In this document: positions 1-8,716 of the stretch, one piece after another | Layout of the letters: each line of letters starts with the position of its first letter | Position numbering within the stretch: position 1 is the stretch's first letter | Program-made: the position numbers and the translations under genes | Source of the DNA: Thermostichus lividus PCC 6715 | GTDB taxonomy: Bacteria > Cyanobacteriota > Cyanobacteriia > Thermosynechococcales > Thermosynechococcaceae | Direction of reading: 5' to 3' | NCBI RefSeq assembly: GCF_002754935.1 | Contig: NZ_CP018092.1 | Coordinates: 186,001 to 250,000 of the forward strand | Length of the DNA: 64,000 nt | Notes under the pieces: model-generated | Database searches by the model: none | What the model saw: only the letters and a program-made list of their open reading frames with translations | What the model was told of the DNA's origin: nothing

Positions 1-827
1 GCGGGGCGATCGCCCACACCCACTAGCCTAGCCAAGCCTATCCCTGTAAAGTAAAGCGCCATCAGTGCCCCCGCCAATAACCCTTGGGTCACTGGATCAA
101 TCGAGGGAGTTAAGACCGCAGCCACGGCAACCGCAATAATCACCACATAGCGCCACTGGCTCAGCATCTGGGCAGTGGAGACAATCCCCAAAGAAATAAG
201 CACTAACTGTAAGATAGGCACCTGAAATGCTAAACCGGTGGCAAACAGGAGCAGCAAAATAAAATCTACATAGCGATCAATCGACCAGATTTGCTCGACC
301 ACATCCGCACCATAGCTGATGAAAAATCCTAAGGCCGCAGGAGCAAGCAGCGTATAGGCAAAGGCTAAGCCCGCCACAAAAAGAATCGAGGAGCCAAAGA
401 CAACGGGGGCGAGTAACCGCTGCTCGCGGCGGGTCAGCCCCGGTAAAACAAAGCGAATCCCTTGGTACAGAATCATCGGCGTAGCCAATAGCACCCCACT
501 GTAGGCAGCAGCCTTACAGGAGACAAAAAAGTACTCCCCTGGGCTAAGTTGCAAAAACTGTGCCCCTTTAGCGGGTTTTTCGAGGAACTGAATGATCCAG
601 CGTACCTGGGTAAAGCAGAATATAGTCGTCACGGCGACGGTGCCCAAGACCACAAACAGCCGTTGCCGTAGCTCCTCAAGGTGATCCCAAAGGGACATTT
701 CCACCTCGTTAGGAAGCTCCAGATCAGGATCCTGCTCGGTATCTAGATCCCTATCATCAAGGTTACCTTCAGCAGGCGTCAGCTCTGAAAATTTAGCGGA
801 AGGGCTATCGGTGTTGGGCGATGGCAT
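1..827 (-). CDS. tatC: TatC, twin-arginine translocase subunit (3' end cut by window)
   Basis: TatC is the multi-spanning membrane receptor of the Tat pathway, which exports folded proteins with twin-arginine signals across thylakoid and plasma membranes. About 275 codons are visible. After an acidic N-terminal extension (residues 1-43) comes the family signature SLWDHLEELRQRL, then several hydrophobic helices, including the FVLPGLTRREQRLL segment and ALGFFISY typical of TatC. The start is ATG at 827; an internal ATG at 698, directly before the signature, would give a more usual N-terminus. The C-terminal end lies beyond base 1. It is divergent from the MFS gene. A protein in this window with a twin-arginine signal (the pseudo-caspase near 39.6 kb) is a possible client. 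Confidence 0.95.
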   Translation of the reverse strand, partial: MPSPNTDSPSAKFSELTPAEGNLDDRDLDTEQDPDLELPNEVEMSLWDHLEELRQRLFVVLGTVAVTTIFCFTQVRWIIQFLEKPAKGAQFLQLSPGEYFFVSCKAAAYSGVLLATPMILYQGIRFVLPGLTRREQRLLAPVVFGSSILFVAGLAFAYTLLAPAALGFFISYGADVVEQIWSIDRYVDFILLLLFATGLAFQVPILQLVLISLGIVSTAQMLSQWRYVVIIAVAVAAVLTPSIDPVTQGLLAGALMALYFTGIGLARLVGVGDRP

Positions 828-938
828 CGTTCAAAAAACAACTCTCTACTGCAGGATCTATGACTCTATCATCCTACTAGTGAATCCCTCGCTCATGCGT
901 TTGCTATACCTAGGGAGAGGCGATGCTCAGCGGGGTGC

Positions 939-970
939 TTAAGAACTAAACAAACCTATGATCGTATAAT
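939..970 (+). promoter_or_regulatory. Candidate sigma70-type promoter for the MFS gene
   Basis: A perfect -10 hexamer TATAAT lies at 965-970 in the tatC/MFS divergent gap. The best -35 candidate, TTAAGA at 939-944, is weak and spaced 20 bp, longer than ideal. Transcription would start near 977 and leave a leader of roughly 100 nt before the MFS gene. Only the -10 match is strong. Confidence 0.35.
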
Positions 971-1057
971 GGCTCACGATAATTAACAGCATTGCAATTG
1001 TCCTATGCTTGCGGCAGGCGTTGCCAACTGAGCGATCAAGGATTGAAACATAGCCAC

Positions 1058-1097
1058 AGGAGACCCCTTCATGGTGTATGAGCAACAGCAATGGTAA
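1058..1097 (+). other. Shine-Dalgarno plus eight-codon leader ORF overlapping the MFS start
   Basis: AGGAGA at 1058-1063 is spaced 7 nt from ATG 1071, which opens an eight-residue ORF (MVYEQQQW, stop TAA 1095-1097). The ATG that fits the MFS N-terminus is at 1091, inside this short ORF in another frame. Either the short ORF is a translationally coupled leader, or 1071 is the true start and a further indel lies between 1071 and 1095. Five other genes in this window carry indels, so the second reading is possible. Confidence 0.3.
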
Positions 1098-2339
1098 GTT
1101 CTGGGCCTAAACCCCGTCCGGGTGGCTTTGCCGCCCTGATGCGAAACACGAATTTTTTGAAGCTGTGGGGGGGCAAATTATTTCCCAACTGGCGGACAAA
1201 ATTTTTCTGGTGCTCCTGATTACCTTAGCGGTGTCCTACGATGCCAGCTACGAGTTACCCGGCTCTAAAGCCTCGGCGGTGATGATCGCCAATACCCTAC
1301 CCGCCGTCTTCTTTGGATCAACAGCAGGTACCGTTGTCGATCGCTATCCCAAGCGAGAGGTGATGAGTATTACCAATGTCCTCCGGGGCCTATTAGTGCT
1401 TGCCTTAATTCTCATTCCCAAAAAATTTACCCTTTTGCTGCTGGTGGCCTTTTCTGAGTCCATTCTCACGCAGTTCTTTGCCCCTGCTGAGCAGGCAGCG
1501 ATTCCGCTCTTGGTGAAAGAAGAAAATCTGCTCTCGGCCAATGCTCTCTTTATCACCACGATGATGGGGTCGTTGGTGGTTGGCTTTGCGGTGGGAGAGC
1601 CTCTCCTCAGTGCTGCAGCAGCCATCGGGGGATCTACGCTCGCGAAATGGTAGTGGGTGGCCTCTACATTTTGGCGGGGCTGGTTTTAGCCCTGATTGCC
1701 CACCGCGAAGTGGTGCAGGAGCCTCCCCACGGGATGAATATCTGGCGCGATTTACAAGATGGGTTCCACTACCTGCGTAAGAATAAACTCTTGGGCAATG
1801 CCATGCTCCAGTTGACTATTTTGTACTGTGTGTTTGCGGCACTGACGGTGTTGGCGGTCAGCTTAGCCCAAGAGATTGGGTTGCGGCCTAATCAATTTGG
1901 GTTTCTGTTGGCTGCCGCAGGGGTGGGGCTGATTTTAGGCGCGGGTATTCTAGGGCAATGGGGAGAGCACCTGCATCACCGTCCCCTCCCCTTAATTGGT
2001 TTTTTGATCATGGCAGCCGTCTTGCTGGTGTTTGCCTTTGTCCATAACCTTTGGATGGGGCTGGCCTTGAGTATTCTCTTGGGGATGGGAGCCTCCTTAA
2101 TTGGTATTCCGATGCAAACCCTCATTCAGGTTCGCACCCCCCCAGAAATGCGGGGTAAGGTGTTTGGCTTCCAGAATAATATTGTCAATATTGCCCTCAG
2201 TGTCCCTTTGGCGGTGGCGGGGATTCTCTCAGATCTGCTGGGGTTGACGATTGTGATGATGGGGATGGGAGGAGTGGTGGCGATCGCTGGTGTGTGGGCA
2301 TGGCATAACACCCGATCTGTTCTGGAAGATGCAATTTAG
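1091..2339 (+). pseudogene. MFS transporter, EntS-like (two frameshifts as sequenced)
   Basis: This is a major facilitator superfamily exporter of about 416 residues once frames are joined: N-terminal RNTNFLKLWGGQIIS, then hydrophobic helices to the end at 2339. As sequenced it is broken twice. At 1167-1173 there is a run of seven Gs where eight restore the frame (TGG GGG GGG CAA). At 1627-1631 there are five Gs where six restore it, joining AAAIGG to IYAREMVVGGLY. Both defects are a one-base shortfall in a G run, and the translated segments are otherwise free of stops and highly conserved in character, so sequencing error is more likely than decay. Substrate unknown. Confidence 0.8.
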
Positions 2340-2348
2340 GAAATCACA

Positions 2349-3098
2349 ATGGCCTTATTACACTTGAGTACGTGGCCTGAGGTGGCCGACTACCTCACTG
2401 AATCTCGCGGTTTGATTGTGCCCATTGGTTCAACGGAGCAGCATGGCCCCATCGGCTTAATTGGCACCGATGCCATCTGTGCCGAGGTCATTGCTAAAGG
2501 GGTGGGGGATGCCACCGGTGCGTTGGTCGCACCTACTATCAATGTGGGGATGGCGTTGCACCACACGGCGTTTCCCGGAACTATTAGCCTGCGCCCCAGT
2601 ACCCTGCTCCTTGTCCTGCGTGACTATCTGGTGAGTTTGGCACGCTCAGGGTTTCAACGCTTTTTCTTTATCAATGGCCATGGCGGCAATATTGCCACCG
2701 TTAAAGCCGCCTTTGCCGAAACCTATGCCGCTCTTACCGAACTACAGATTCCGGGGGCAGATCAGGTGCGCTGTGAACTAGCAAACTGGTTTATGTGCCC
2801 TTCGGTAACCCAACTGGCGCGTGAACTCTATGGCGATCGCGAAGGCTCCCATGCAACCCCCAGCGAAGTGGCCGTCACCCAATTTGTCTATCCAGAGGCC
2901 ATTAAGCAAGGTGTACTGAGTGCCGAGGTCAACAGGGATCATGCCATCTATGGTGCTGTGGATTTTCGCTGTCGCTATCCCGATGGTCGGATGGGTTCAG
3001 ACCCCAGCTTGGCGACCCCAGAGCACGGCCAACAGTTTTATCAGCGCGCCGTCAACGATTTGAGCCAGCGCTATCGTCAATTTCTTAGTGCCGAGTGA
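2349..3098 (+). CDS. Creatininase family protein (amidohydrolase)
   Basis: A 249-residue protein of the creatininase/creatinine amidohydrolase superfamily, metal-dependent enzymes that hydrolyse cyclic amides; MftE and the FAPy deformylase ArfB belong to it. Signature segments are PIGSTEQHGPIG near residue 26, the metal-binding Asp of GTDA, HHTAFPGTISL, and FFFINGHGGNIAT near residue 108, followed by DREGSHATPSE with a conserved Glu and His. The true substrate in cyanobacteria is not established. It starts 9 bp after the MFS stop and is followed with an 11-bp spacing by an alpha/beta hydrolase, so the three are probably co-transcribed. Confidence 0.85.
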   Translation: MALLHLSTWPEVADYLTESRGLIVPIGSTEQHGPIGLIGTDAICAEVIAKGVGDATGALVAPTINVGMALHHTAFPGTISLRPSTLLLVLRDYLVSLARSGFQRFFFINGHGGNIATVKAAFAETYAALTELQIPGADQVRCELANWFMCPSVTQLARELYGDREGSHATPSEVAVTQFVYPEAIKQGVLSAEVNRDHAIYGAVDFRCRYPDGRMGSDPSLATPEHGQQFYQRAVNDLSQRYRQFLSAE

Positions 3099-3108
3099 GG
3101 AGGCTGCC

Positions 3109-3999
3109 ATGACGGCTGATATTGCCAATGAACCCCTCGCACCCCAGATTTGGCACTGGCAGGGCTATCCAATTGTCTATCGCCACCAAGGAACCACGGG
3201 CACGCCCCTACTGCTGATTCATGGGTTTGGTGCCTCGAGCTTGCACTGGCGCAAAAATATACCTGTCCTTGCCGCTGCGCATCGGGTATATGCCATTGAT
3301 CTGTTGGGGTTTGGGGGATCGGCTAAGCCTGCGCCACACATGGTTAGCTATACCTTTGAGACGTGGGCAACCCTTGTGCTGGACTTTTGCCATGAGGTGA
3401 TTGGCGCCCCAACGGTGCTGATTGGTAACTCCATTGGCTGTGTTGTTGCTCTCCAGGCAGCGGTTTTCGCGCCGGAGTGGGTCAGGCAACTGATCTTACT
3501 CAACTGCTCCCTGCGGCAACTGAATGAGCGCAAGCGGCAGCAGCTCCCGTGGTATCGCCAGTGGGGTACCACTTTGCTACAACGGATTCTTGGCAATCGG
3601 GCGATCGGAACCTACTTTTTCCACCAAATTGCCCAGCCCCGCGCCGTGCGCCGCATCCTTCACCAAGCCTACGGGGATACAACAGCGGTGACCGAGGAAC
3701 TGGTGGATATATTGCTCGGCCCTGCTCAAGATCAGGGAGCGGCAGATGTTTTTTTGGCGTTTGTGCGCTATTCCCAAGGCCCAGTGCCCGAAGACCTCCT
3801 TCCTTTGGTGACCTGTCCTACTTACTTTCTGTGGGGGGCGGCGGATCCGTGGGAAGCGATCGCCGAAGGGCAGCAGTTGGCAGCCTTTCGCTGTGTACGT
3901 GAGTTTGTGCCCCTAGCAGGGGTAGGGCATTGCCCGCAGGATGAGGCACCGGCGATGGTAAATGCCTATCTTCAGCAGTGGCTGGCAACGCCCAGTTAA
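3109..3999 (+). CDS. Alpha/beta-fold hydrolase (chloroplast-type)
   Basis: A 296-residue alpha/beta hydrolase. The oxyanion segment LLIHGFGASSLHWRKN is followed by the nucleophile elbow GNSIGC, a C-terminal acid in LWGAADPW and the catalytic His in AGVGHCPQDEAP. The sequence resembles the cyanobacterial/plastid group that includes pheophytinase-like proteins, but the substrate cannot be read from it. ATG 3109 is chosen over an upstream GTG at 3088 because GAGGAGG lies just ahead of it at normal spacing and the upstream codons overlap the end of the preceding gene. Confidence 0.85.
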   Translation: MTADIANEPLAPQIWHWQGYPIVYRHQGTTGTPLLLIHGFGASSLHWRKNIPVLAAAHRVYAIDLLGFGGSAKPAPHMVSYTFETWATLVLDFCHEVIGAPTVLIGNSIGCVVALQAAVFAPEWVRQLILLNCSLRQLNERKRQQLPWYRQWGTTLLQRILGNRAIGTYFFHQIAQPRAVRRILHQAYGDTTAVTEELVDILLGPAQDQGAADVFLAFVRYSQGPVPEDLLPLVTCPTYFLWGAADPWEAIAEGQQLAAFRCVREFVPLAGVGHCPQDEAPAMVNAYLQQWLATPS

Positions 4000-4035
4000 A
4001 ATCTAAAGGTGAATGGTTCTGAATCCGCGTGAGTA

Positions 4036-5181
4036 ATGCTTAACCTCAAACAACCTTTTCAGTCTTTGCGATGGCTTGGCCAGTGGTGTTGGCTACTGTT
4101 GGCTGTGAGTGTGCTGCTGTGGAACTGGAGTGCCCCTGCCATGGCAGCGGTGTCCTCGGCGGGGCATAGTTTTGTGGCCGCAGCGGTGGAGCGAGTAGGG
4201 GATGCTGTGGTTCGCATTGATACGGAGCGCACTGTCCTGCGATCGGTGGATCCGCTGTTTAACGACCCCTTCTTCCGCCAGTTTTTTCCAGGGTTAGCGC
4301 CGCTGCCCCAAGAGGATCGGCTACGGGGGCAAGGATCGGGATTTATTATCGACAGCAGCGGTATTCTCATGACCAATGCCCACGTGGTCAGCCAGGCGGA
4401 TACGGTAGCCGTGCGTCTCAAGGATGGGCGCGTGTTTGAAGGGGAGGTGCGCGGTGTAGATGAGGTCTCCGATCTAGCGATTGTCAAGCTGAAGGGGGTT
4501 ACAGAGCCATTGCCGACAGCTCCTCTGGGCGACTCCAGTGCGGTAAAAGTGGGAGACTGGGCGATCGCCGTGGGGAATCCCCTAGGGTTAGACAATACCG
4601 TCACCTTGGGGATTGTGAGCACCCTCCACCGCTCCAGTGCCCAAGTGGGGATTCCCGATAAGCGCCTAGAGTTTATTCAAACCGATGCGGCGATCAACCC
4701 AGGGAACTCCGGTGGGCCACTGCTCAATGAAGCCGGGGAAGTGATTGGCATTAATACTGCGATTCGTGCCGATGCTATGGGAATTGGGTTTGCGATTCCG
4801 ATCAATAAAGCAAAAGCACTGCAAGAGCGCCTTGTGCGCGGTGAAAAAATTAGTCATGCATACCTTGGTGTGCAGATGACTACCTTTACTCCAGCCATGG
4901 CCAAGGAAAATAATGCTAACCCCAACTCACCGGTGATGCTGCCGGAGGTCAATGGGGTACTGGTGGTGCAGGTTCTGCCCAATACGCCAGCCGCAAAGGC
5001 AGGGTTGCGCTGGGGAGATGTCATTACCGCAGTCGATGGGCAGCCCATTACCAGTGCTGAGGAATTACAGGCCGTGGTTGACGCTTCTAAGGTGGGTCAG
5101 GTACTGAACTTAACCATTCAGCGGGGCGATCGCGTCCAGCGGGTGAATGTACGCACGGCGGAACTGCCTGGGGCGGCCTAG
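4036..5181 (+). CDS. HtrA/DegP-type serine protease with PDZ domain
   Basis: A 381-residue periplasmic/lumenal S1C protease of the HhoA/HhoB/HtrA group, which degrades misfolded envelope and photosystem proteins. Residues 1-37 form a signal peptide ending in APAMA. The trypsin-like domain has the triad His116 (TNAHVV), Asp146 (SDLAIV) and Ser225 (NPGNSGGPL). One PDZ domain covers roughly residues 270-375 ([25 protein letters not shown]). Which of the three cyanobacterial paralogues this is cannot be fixed from sequence alone. The next gene begins 2 bp after the stop. Confidence 0.92.
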   Translation: MLNLKQPFQSLRWLGQWCWLLLAVSVLLWNWSAPAMAAVSSAGHSFVAAAVERVGDAVVRIDTERTVLRSVDPLFNDPFFRQFFPGLAPLPQEDRLRGQGSGFIIDSSGILMTNAHVVSQADTVAVRLKDGRVFEGEVRGVDEVSDLAIVKLKGVTEPLPTAPLGDSSAVKVGDWAIAVGNPLGLDNTVTLGIVSTLHRSSAQVGIPDKRLEFIQTDAAINPGNSGGPLLNEAGEVIGINTAIRADAMGIGFAIPINKAKALQERLVRGEKISHAYLGVQMTTFTPAMAKENNANPNSPVMLPEVNGVLVVQVLPNTPAAKAGLRWGDVITAVDGQPITSAEELQAVVDASKVGQVLNLTIQRGDRVQRVNVRTAELPGAA

Positions 5182-5183
5182 GG

Positions 5184-6437
5184 ATGCCGCTGGGGCTACT
5201 GTTGGTGTGGCTTTTTGCCTTGGGCACAAGGCTCTGGGGCTTAGGCCGCTTTAACACCCTTGTGTTTGACGAAGTGTATTTTGCCCGCTTTGCCCGCAAT
5301 TATCTGGCCGGAGAGCCATTCTTTGATGCCCATCCCCCCCTCGGTAAGTACCTGATTGCCCTTGGCATTTGGTTGGCAGGCGGGTTTCAGCCGTGGGGCT
5401 ATCGCTGGCTCAATGCTGTTGTTGGCTCGCTGATTCCCGTTGCTGCTGCCCTTTTGGCGTATCTGATCACGCGGCGCCAGCGGGTGGGTTTAGTGGCGGG
5501 GACGTTTGTGGCCTTAGATGGCTTTTTTTTAGTGGAGTCCCGCTATGCCCTCATTAACGTCTATCTGGTGTTTTTTGGGGTGGTGGCGCAGGTTGTCTGG
5601 CTCTGGGGGCAGCAGTGGAAAGCACAGCGGTGGTGGGCACTCATGGGCACAGGGGTGGCCTTGGGAGCCTGCGTGGCGGTTAAGTGGAGTGGTCTGGGGT
5701 TTCTCCTCGGGCTGTGGCTGGTGTGGGGAGTGCAGCGCTGGTGGATGCCACAGCGGCAGCGGTATTACACGGCGATGGACATGGTGCTGATCCTACCCTT
5801 GGTGGTGTTCACGGTCTATAGTCTGCTGTGGCTGCCCCACTTAGCCTTTCATCCGCACTCCAACCTGTGGCAGGTTCACGTCCAGATGTTTAATTACCAT
5901 CGCAGTGTGGCTAGTACTGCTCATCCCTACTGTGCGCCGTGGTGGTCGTGGCCGTTGCTGTTGCGACCCCTGAGTTACTTTTTTCAGCGAGTACACACCC
6001 TCAGCGAAGCTGTGCCAGTCATTGGCCCTCCCTTACCCATGGCAGACACGGCTTGGGTGTATGCGGTTCATGCCATGTTTAATCCCCCCTTGCTGTGGCT
6101 GAGTACGCTGGCGATGCTGGCAATAATACCGTTGGCAAGGCGATCGTCCGCGGGGCAGTTTTTGCTGCTTAACTATGCGGCGAACTTTCTCCCTTGGGTT
6201 TTGGTGAGCCGCTGCCTGTTTCTCTATCACTACCTACCCGCTGCACTGTACAGTTTTATGACCCTAGCGGTGGTTTGGGACTGGGCGTGGCGATCGCCAC
6301 CGTGGGGACGCGCTCTGAGTGTGGTGGTGCTACTGCTGATTGTTAGTGGCTTTCTCTACTGGTTGCCAGTGTATTGGGGGCTACCGCTCACCCCCCAGCA
6401 GTTTTTTCAGCGGATGTGGTGGCGATCGTGGATCTAA
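5184..6437 (+). CDS. PMT-type (GT39) membrane glycosyltransferase
   Basis: A 417-residue integral membrane protein of the dolichyl-phosphate-mannose protein mannosyltransferase family. The hallmark acidic pair is in the first loop, FDEVYFARF near residue 28, followed by FFDAHPPLGKYLIALG, the conserved loop-1 segment of PMT enzymes; about ten hydrophobic helices follow. It would transfer a lipid-linked hexose to secreted proteins or glycans at the plasma membrane. It starts 2 bp after the HtrA-type protease, suggesting coupling, and its 3' end overlaps the convergent btpA by 4 bp. Acceptor unknown. Confidence 0.88.
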   Translation: MPLGLLLVWLFALGTRLWGLGRFNTLVFDEVYFARFARNYLAGEPFFDAHPPLGKYLIALGIWLAGGFQPWGYRWLNAVVGSLIPVAAALLAYLITRRQRVGLVAGTFVALDGFFLVESRYALINVYLVFFGVVAQVVWLWGQQWKAQRWWALMGTGVALGACVAVKWSGLGFLLGLWLVWGVQRWWMPQRQRYYTAMDMVLILPLVVFTVYSLLWLPHLAFHPHSNLWQVHVQMFNYHRSVASTAHPYCAPWWSWPLLLRPLSYFFQRVHTLSEAVPVIGPPLPMADTAWVYAVHAMFNPPLLWLSTLAMLAIIPLARRSSAGQFLLLNYAANFLPWVLVSRCLFLYHYLPAALYSFMTLAVVWDWAWRSPPWGRALSVVVLLLIVSGFLYWLPVYWGLPLTPQQFFQRMWWRSWI

Positions 6438-7324
6438 TCACATAGCATCAAGCGGGAGGTTTCGCTCTCTTGAGCCAGATTGCCGCTTGGGTTACCGTTG
6501 CGATCGCCCAGTTCTTGGAAATTGTGCTGTGCTCGCTGCCACGCCTCCACAAAGCGGCTCACCCGAATCGGATCAATGGGCTGGGTAATTTGGCCATTGC
6601 GCTTCAACGAGCTAGCCACAATCACCCCATCGACATAGGGAACCAACTGCTCAACGTTATCCCAAGAGGCGCCACTGCCAATAAACAGCGGTTGACCCTT
6701 AGCCGCACTAGAGGCGATTGAGAGGTCCTCTTCGCTGGGGGGGTGCCCCGTTGCCCAGCCAGAGAGGATCACCCCATCCGCTAAGCCTCGCTCGAAGGTA
6801 TCGCGAACGGCGGTACTCAGGTTAGGGGTATTTAAGGGTTGGGCGTGCTTGACCATGACATCCGCCAAAATTTTAATGTCTTGCCCCAGTTCACGGCGGT
6901 AGCGCAATAGGTGATGGGCTTGGCCTTCAATAATGCCTTGATCCGTGGCCATCACCCCCGTCAGCACATTGACGCGAATAAACTGTGCCCCCGTACACGT
7001 AGCGATCGCCAGACCACTGTAGGCATCATTGCGCAGCACATTTAAGCCAATGGGTAAGGCCACCAAATTTTTCAGGCGTTGCACCACCAAGGTCATGGCA
7101 CTGACCACCGCCGCATCGACACGATCTTTGGTAAAGGGGGCATCAAAAAAGTTTTCAACAATAATCGCATTAGCACCCCCTGAGGCCAAGGCGGTGGCTT
7201 CCTGCTCTGCCCGGTCAATCACTGCCTTAAGGCTACCGCCCCAACGGGGAGAGGTGGGCAACGGTAACAGGTGTACAACACCAATCACTGGGGTAGCGGT
7301 ATTAAAAAGTGTCCGGAGATCCAC
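6434..7324 (-). CDS. btpA: BtpA, photosystem I biogenesis protein
   Basis: A 296-residue TIM-barrel-like protein of the BtpA/SgcQ family. In Synechocystis, BtpA is a peripheral thylakoid protein needed to stabilise the PsaA/PsaB reaction centre. Family segments include PVIGVVHLLPLPTSPRWGG at the N-terminus, ANAIIVENFFDAPF near residue 55, IGLNVLRNDAYSGLAIA, and FIRVNVLTGVMATDQGIIEG. The full family length is present. It is convergent with the PMT gene and divergent from folK. Confidence 0.93.
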   Translation of the reverse strand: MDLRTLFNTATPVIGVVHLLPLPTSPRWGGSLKAVIDRAEQEATALASGGANAIIVENFFDAPFTKDRVDAAVVSAMTLVVQRLKNLVALPIGLNVLRNDAYSGLAIATCTGAQFIRVNVLTGVMATDQGIIEGQAHHLLRYRRELGQDIKILADVMVKHAQPLNTPNLSTAVRDTFERGLADGVILSGWATGHPPSEEDLSIASSAAKGQPLFIGSGASWDNVEQLVPYVDGVIVASSLKRNGQITQPIDPIRVSRFVEAWQRAQHNFQELGDRNGNPSGNLAQESETSRLMLCD

Positions 7325-7403
7325 AACGATTTAGCGGTAGGTTGACAGCGAAATAACAACAAGCGGAGCATAGAGCCTAGGGTGGCACTCTACCGAGTAA
7401 ACG

Positions 7404-8021
7404 ATGGCAGAATCCACTGATTTAAGTATATCCCCGTCTGACCCCCCCCTCGTGGCGATCGCCCTTGGTAGCAATCTGGGTCAGTCCCGCCAAATCCTAC
7501 AAGCAGCCGTTTGCGCCCTGCAACAGATACCCCACATCACTGGATTGCACTGCTCTCGGTGGTACCGCACCACACCAGTGGGACCACCACAGCCGGACTA
7601 CTGGAATGGCTGCGTTACAGCGTTCACTACCCTTAGCCCCCTAGCATTGTTACACCAACTTCAGGCCATTGAGCAGCAGTTTGGCCGCAAGCGTCATCAA
7701 CGGTGGGGGCCGCGCACGTTGGATCTCGATCTACTGTTTTACGGCGATACCATTGTCAATACATCAGAGCTAACGCTACCTCATCCTGAGTTAGCCAATC
7801 GTCCCTTTGTTCTTGTCCCCTTAGCCGAAATCGCCCCCCAGTGGCGGCATCCCATCCTCACAGACACGATCGCCACCCTACAGGCGCGTTTAGGTGTTGC
7901 TGGCATCAAGGCCGTGGCCTCTGCCGATGCGCCCGAAACCATGTTTGTAACTGCTCACAACAGCGATCCGCGAGGATGCCACCTACACTGTGCACCCGAT
8001 GAAAGGCCGCCGCACTCCTAA
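7404..8021 (+). CDS. folK: FolK, 6-hydroxymethyldihydropterin pyrophosphokinase
   Basis: HPPK transfers pyrophosphate from ATP to 6-hydroxymethyl-7,8-dihydropterin in folate synthesis. Diagnostic segments are ALGSNLGQS near residue 21, RTTPVGPPQPDYWNGC, FGRKRHQRWGPRTLDLDLL near residue 95 with the metal-binding DLD, and LPHPELANRPFVLVPLAEI. At 205 residues it is longer than the usual ~160-190: the last 38 codons run antisense through the 3' end of tadA. That tail is not recognisable and is probably a read-through extension. Confidence 0.92.
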   Translation: MAESTDLSISPSDPPLVAIALGSNLGQSRQILQAAVCALQQIPHITGLHCSRWYRTTPVGPPQPDYWNGCVTAFTTLSPLALLHQLQAIEQQFGRKRHQRWGPRTLDLDLLFYGDTIVNTSELTLPHPELANRPFVLVPLAEIAPQWRHPILTDTIATLQARLGVAGIKAVASADAPETMFVTAHNSDPRGCHLHCAPDERPPHS

Positions 8022-8400
8022 AAATTTGTAGCACCGAGTCAATGGCACCGGTCTTCGGATCCGGTGTGCCGTAGATCAGAGTGTGAATGCGGGCTTGGAC
8101 AATAGCACCCGCACACATGGGGCAGGGTTCGAGGGTGACGTAAAGGCGACAGCCGTTCAGGTACCAGGTTCCCAGCCGCTCTCCCGCACGGCGCAGGGCA
8201 ATGATTTCCGCGTGAGCCGTGGGGTCGTGATCCCGTTGGCGACGATTTTCCCCAGTGGCAATGAGGGTATTATTGGCATCCACAATGACGGCACCCACTG
8301 GAACTTCATCCGCACAACCTGCGTGGTGGGCAAGGGCGATCGCCTGTTGCATCCAAAACTCGTGTTCTGCTTGCGCTGGTGCTGAACTAATCTCCACCAC
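7906..8400 (-). CDS. tadA: TadA, tRNA-specific adenosine deaminase
   Basis: TadA converts the wobble adenosine of tRNA-Arg(ACG) to inosine and is essential in most bacteria. The 164-residue protein has the zinc and catalytic motifs TAHAEI near residue 82 and EPCPMCAGA near residue 112, and the C-terminal helix ending RAHRQ typical of TadA. GTG/ATG choices upstream are limited; ATG 8400 places the first helix at family-normal distance. It overlaps convergent folK by 116 bp and is divergent from psbK. Confidence 0.93.
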   Translation of the reverse strand: MVEISSAPAQAEHEFWMQQAIALAHHAGCADEVPVGAVIVDANNTLIATGENRRQRDHDPTAHAEIIALRRAGERLGTWYLNGCRLYVTLEPCPMCAGAIVQARIHTLIYGTPDPKTGAIDSVLQIFRSAAAFHRVHSVGGILADRCCEQLQTWFRAHRQRPRP

Positions 8401-8476
8401 TGGATCCCCTGACCGCAGCCGCTATGGTACTATTCTTTCAGTTCTCTTGCGATCGCTGATAGTTTAGGAAAACACC

Positions 8477-8617
8477 ATGATTGATGCTCTCGTGTTAGTG
8501 GCCAAGCTCCCGGAGGCCTATGCTATTTTTGATCCCCTAGTGGATGTGTTGCCGGTGATTCCCGTCTTGTTCTTAGCGCTAGCCTTTGTGTGGCAAGCCG
8601 CTGTTGGTTTCCGCTAA
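8477..8617 (+). CDS. psbK: PsbK, photosystem II reaction-centre subunit K
   Basis: A 46-codon gene for the single-helix low-molecular-mass PSII subunit PsbK, which sits near CP43 and helps bind plastoquinone and carotenoid and stabilise dimers. The precursor begins MIDALVLVA and the mature form would start at [10 protein letters not shown] after removal of the short presequence; the helix is [16 protein letters not shown]. From memory it looks the same as the T. elongatus protein. It is monocistronic, with its own hairpin terminator 35 bp downstream. Confidence 0.96.
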
Positions 8618-8651
8618 ATTGCTGTGCAGTTAAACGTTACTCTTTTGATGC

Positions 8652-8675
8652 AGCCCCGTTGTGTTCAGCGGGGTT
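8652..8675 (+). terminator. Hairpin terminator of psbK
   Basis: AGCCCCG and CGGGGTT pair across a 10-nt loop (one G-T pair), followed by TGTTCT. It is positioned 35 bp after the psbK stop and before the next gene. The U-tract is poor, so efficiency is uncertain. Confidence 0.6.
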
Positions 8676-8716
8676 GTTCTATGCTCAGTAATCCATGTCT
8701 GTAATGTTCGGCGGGT

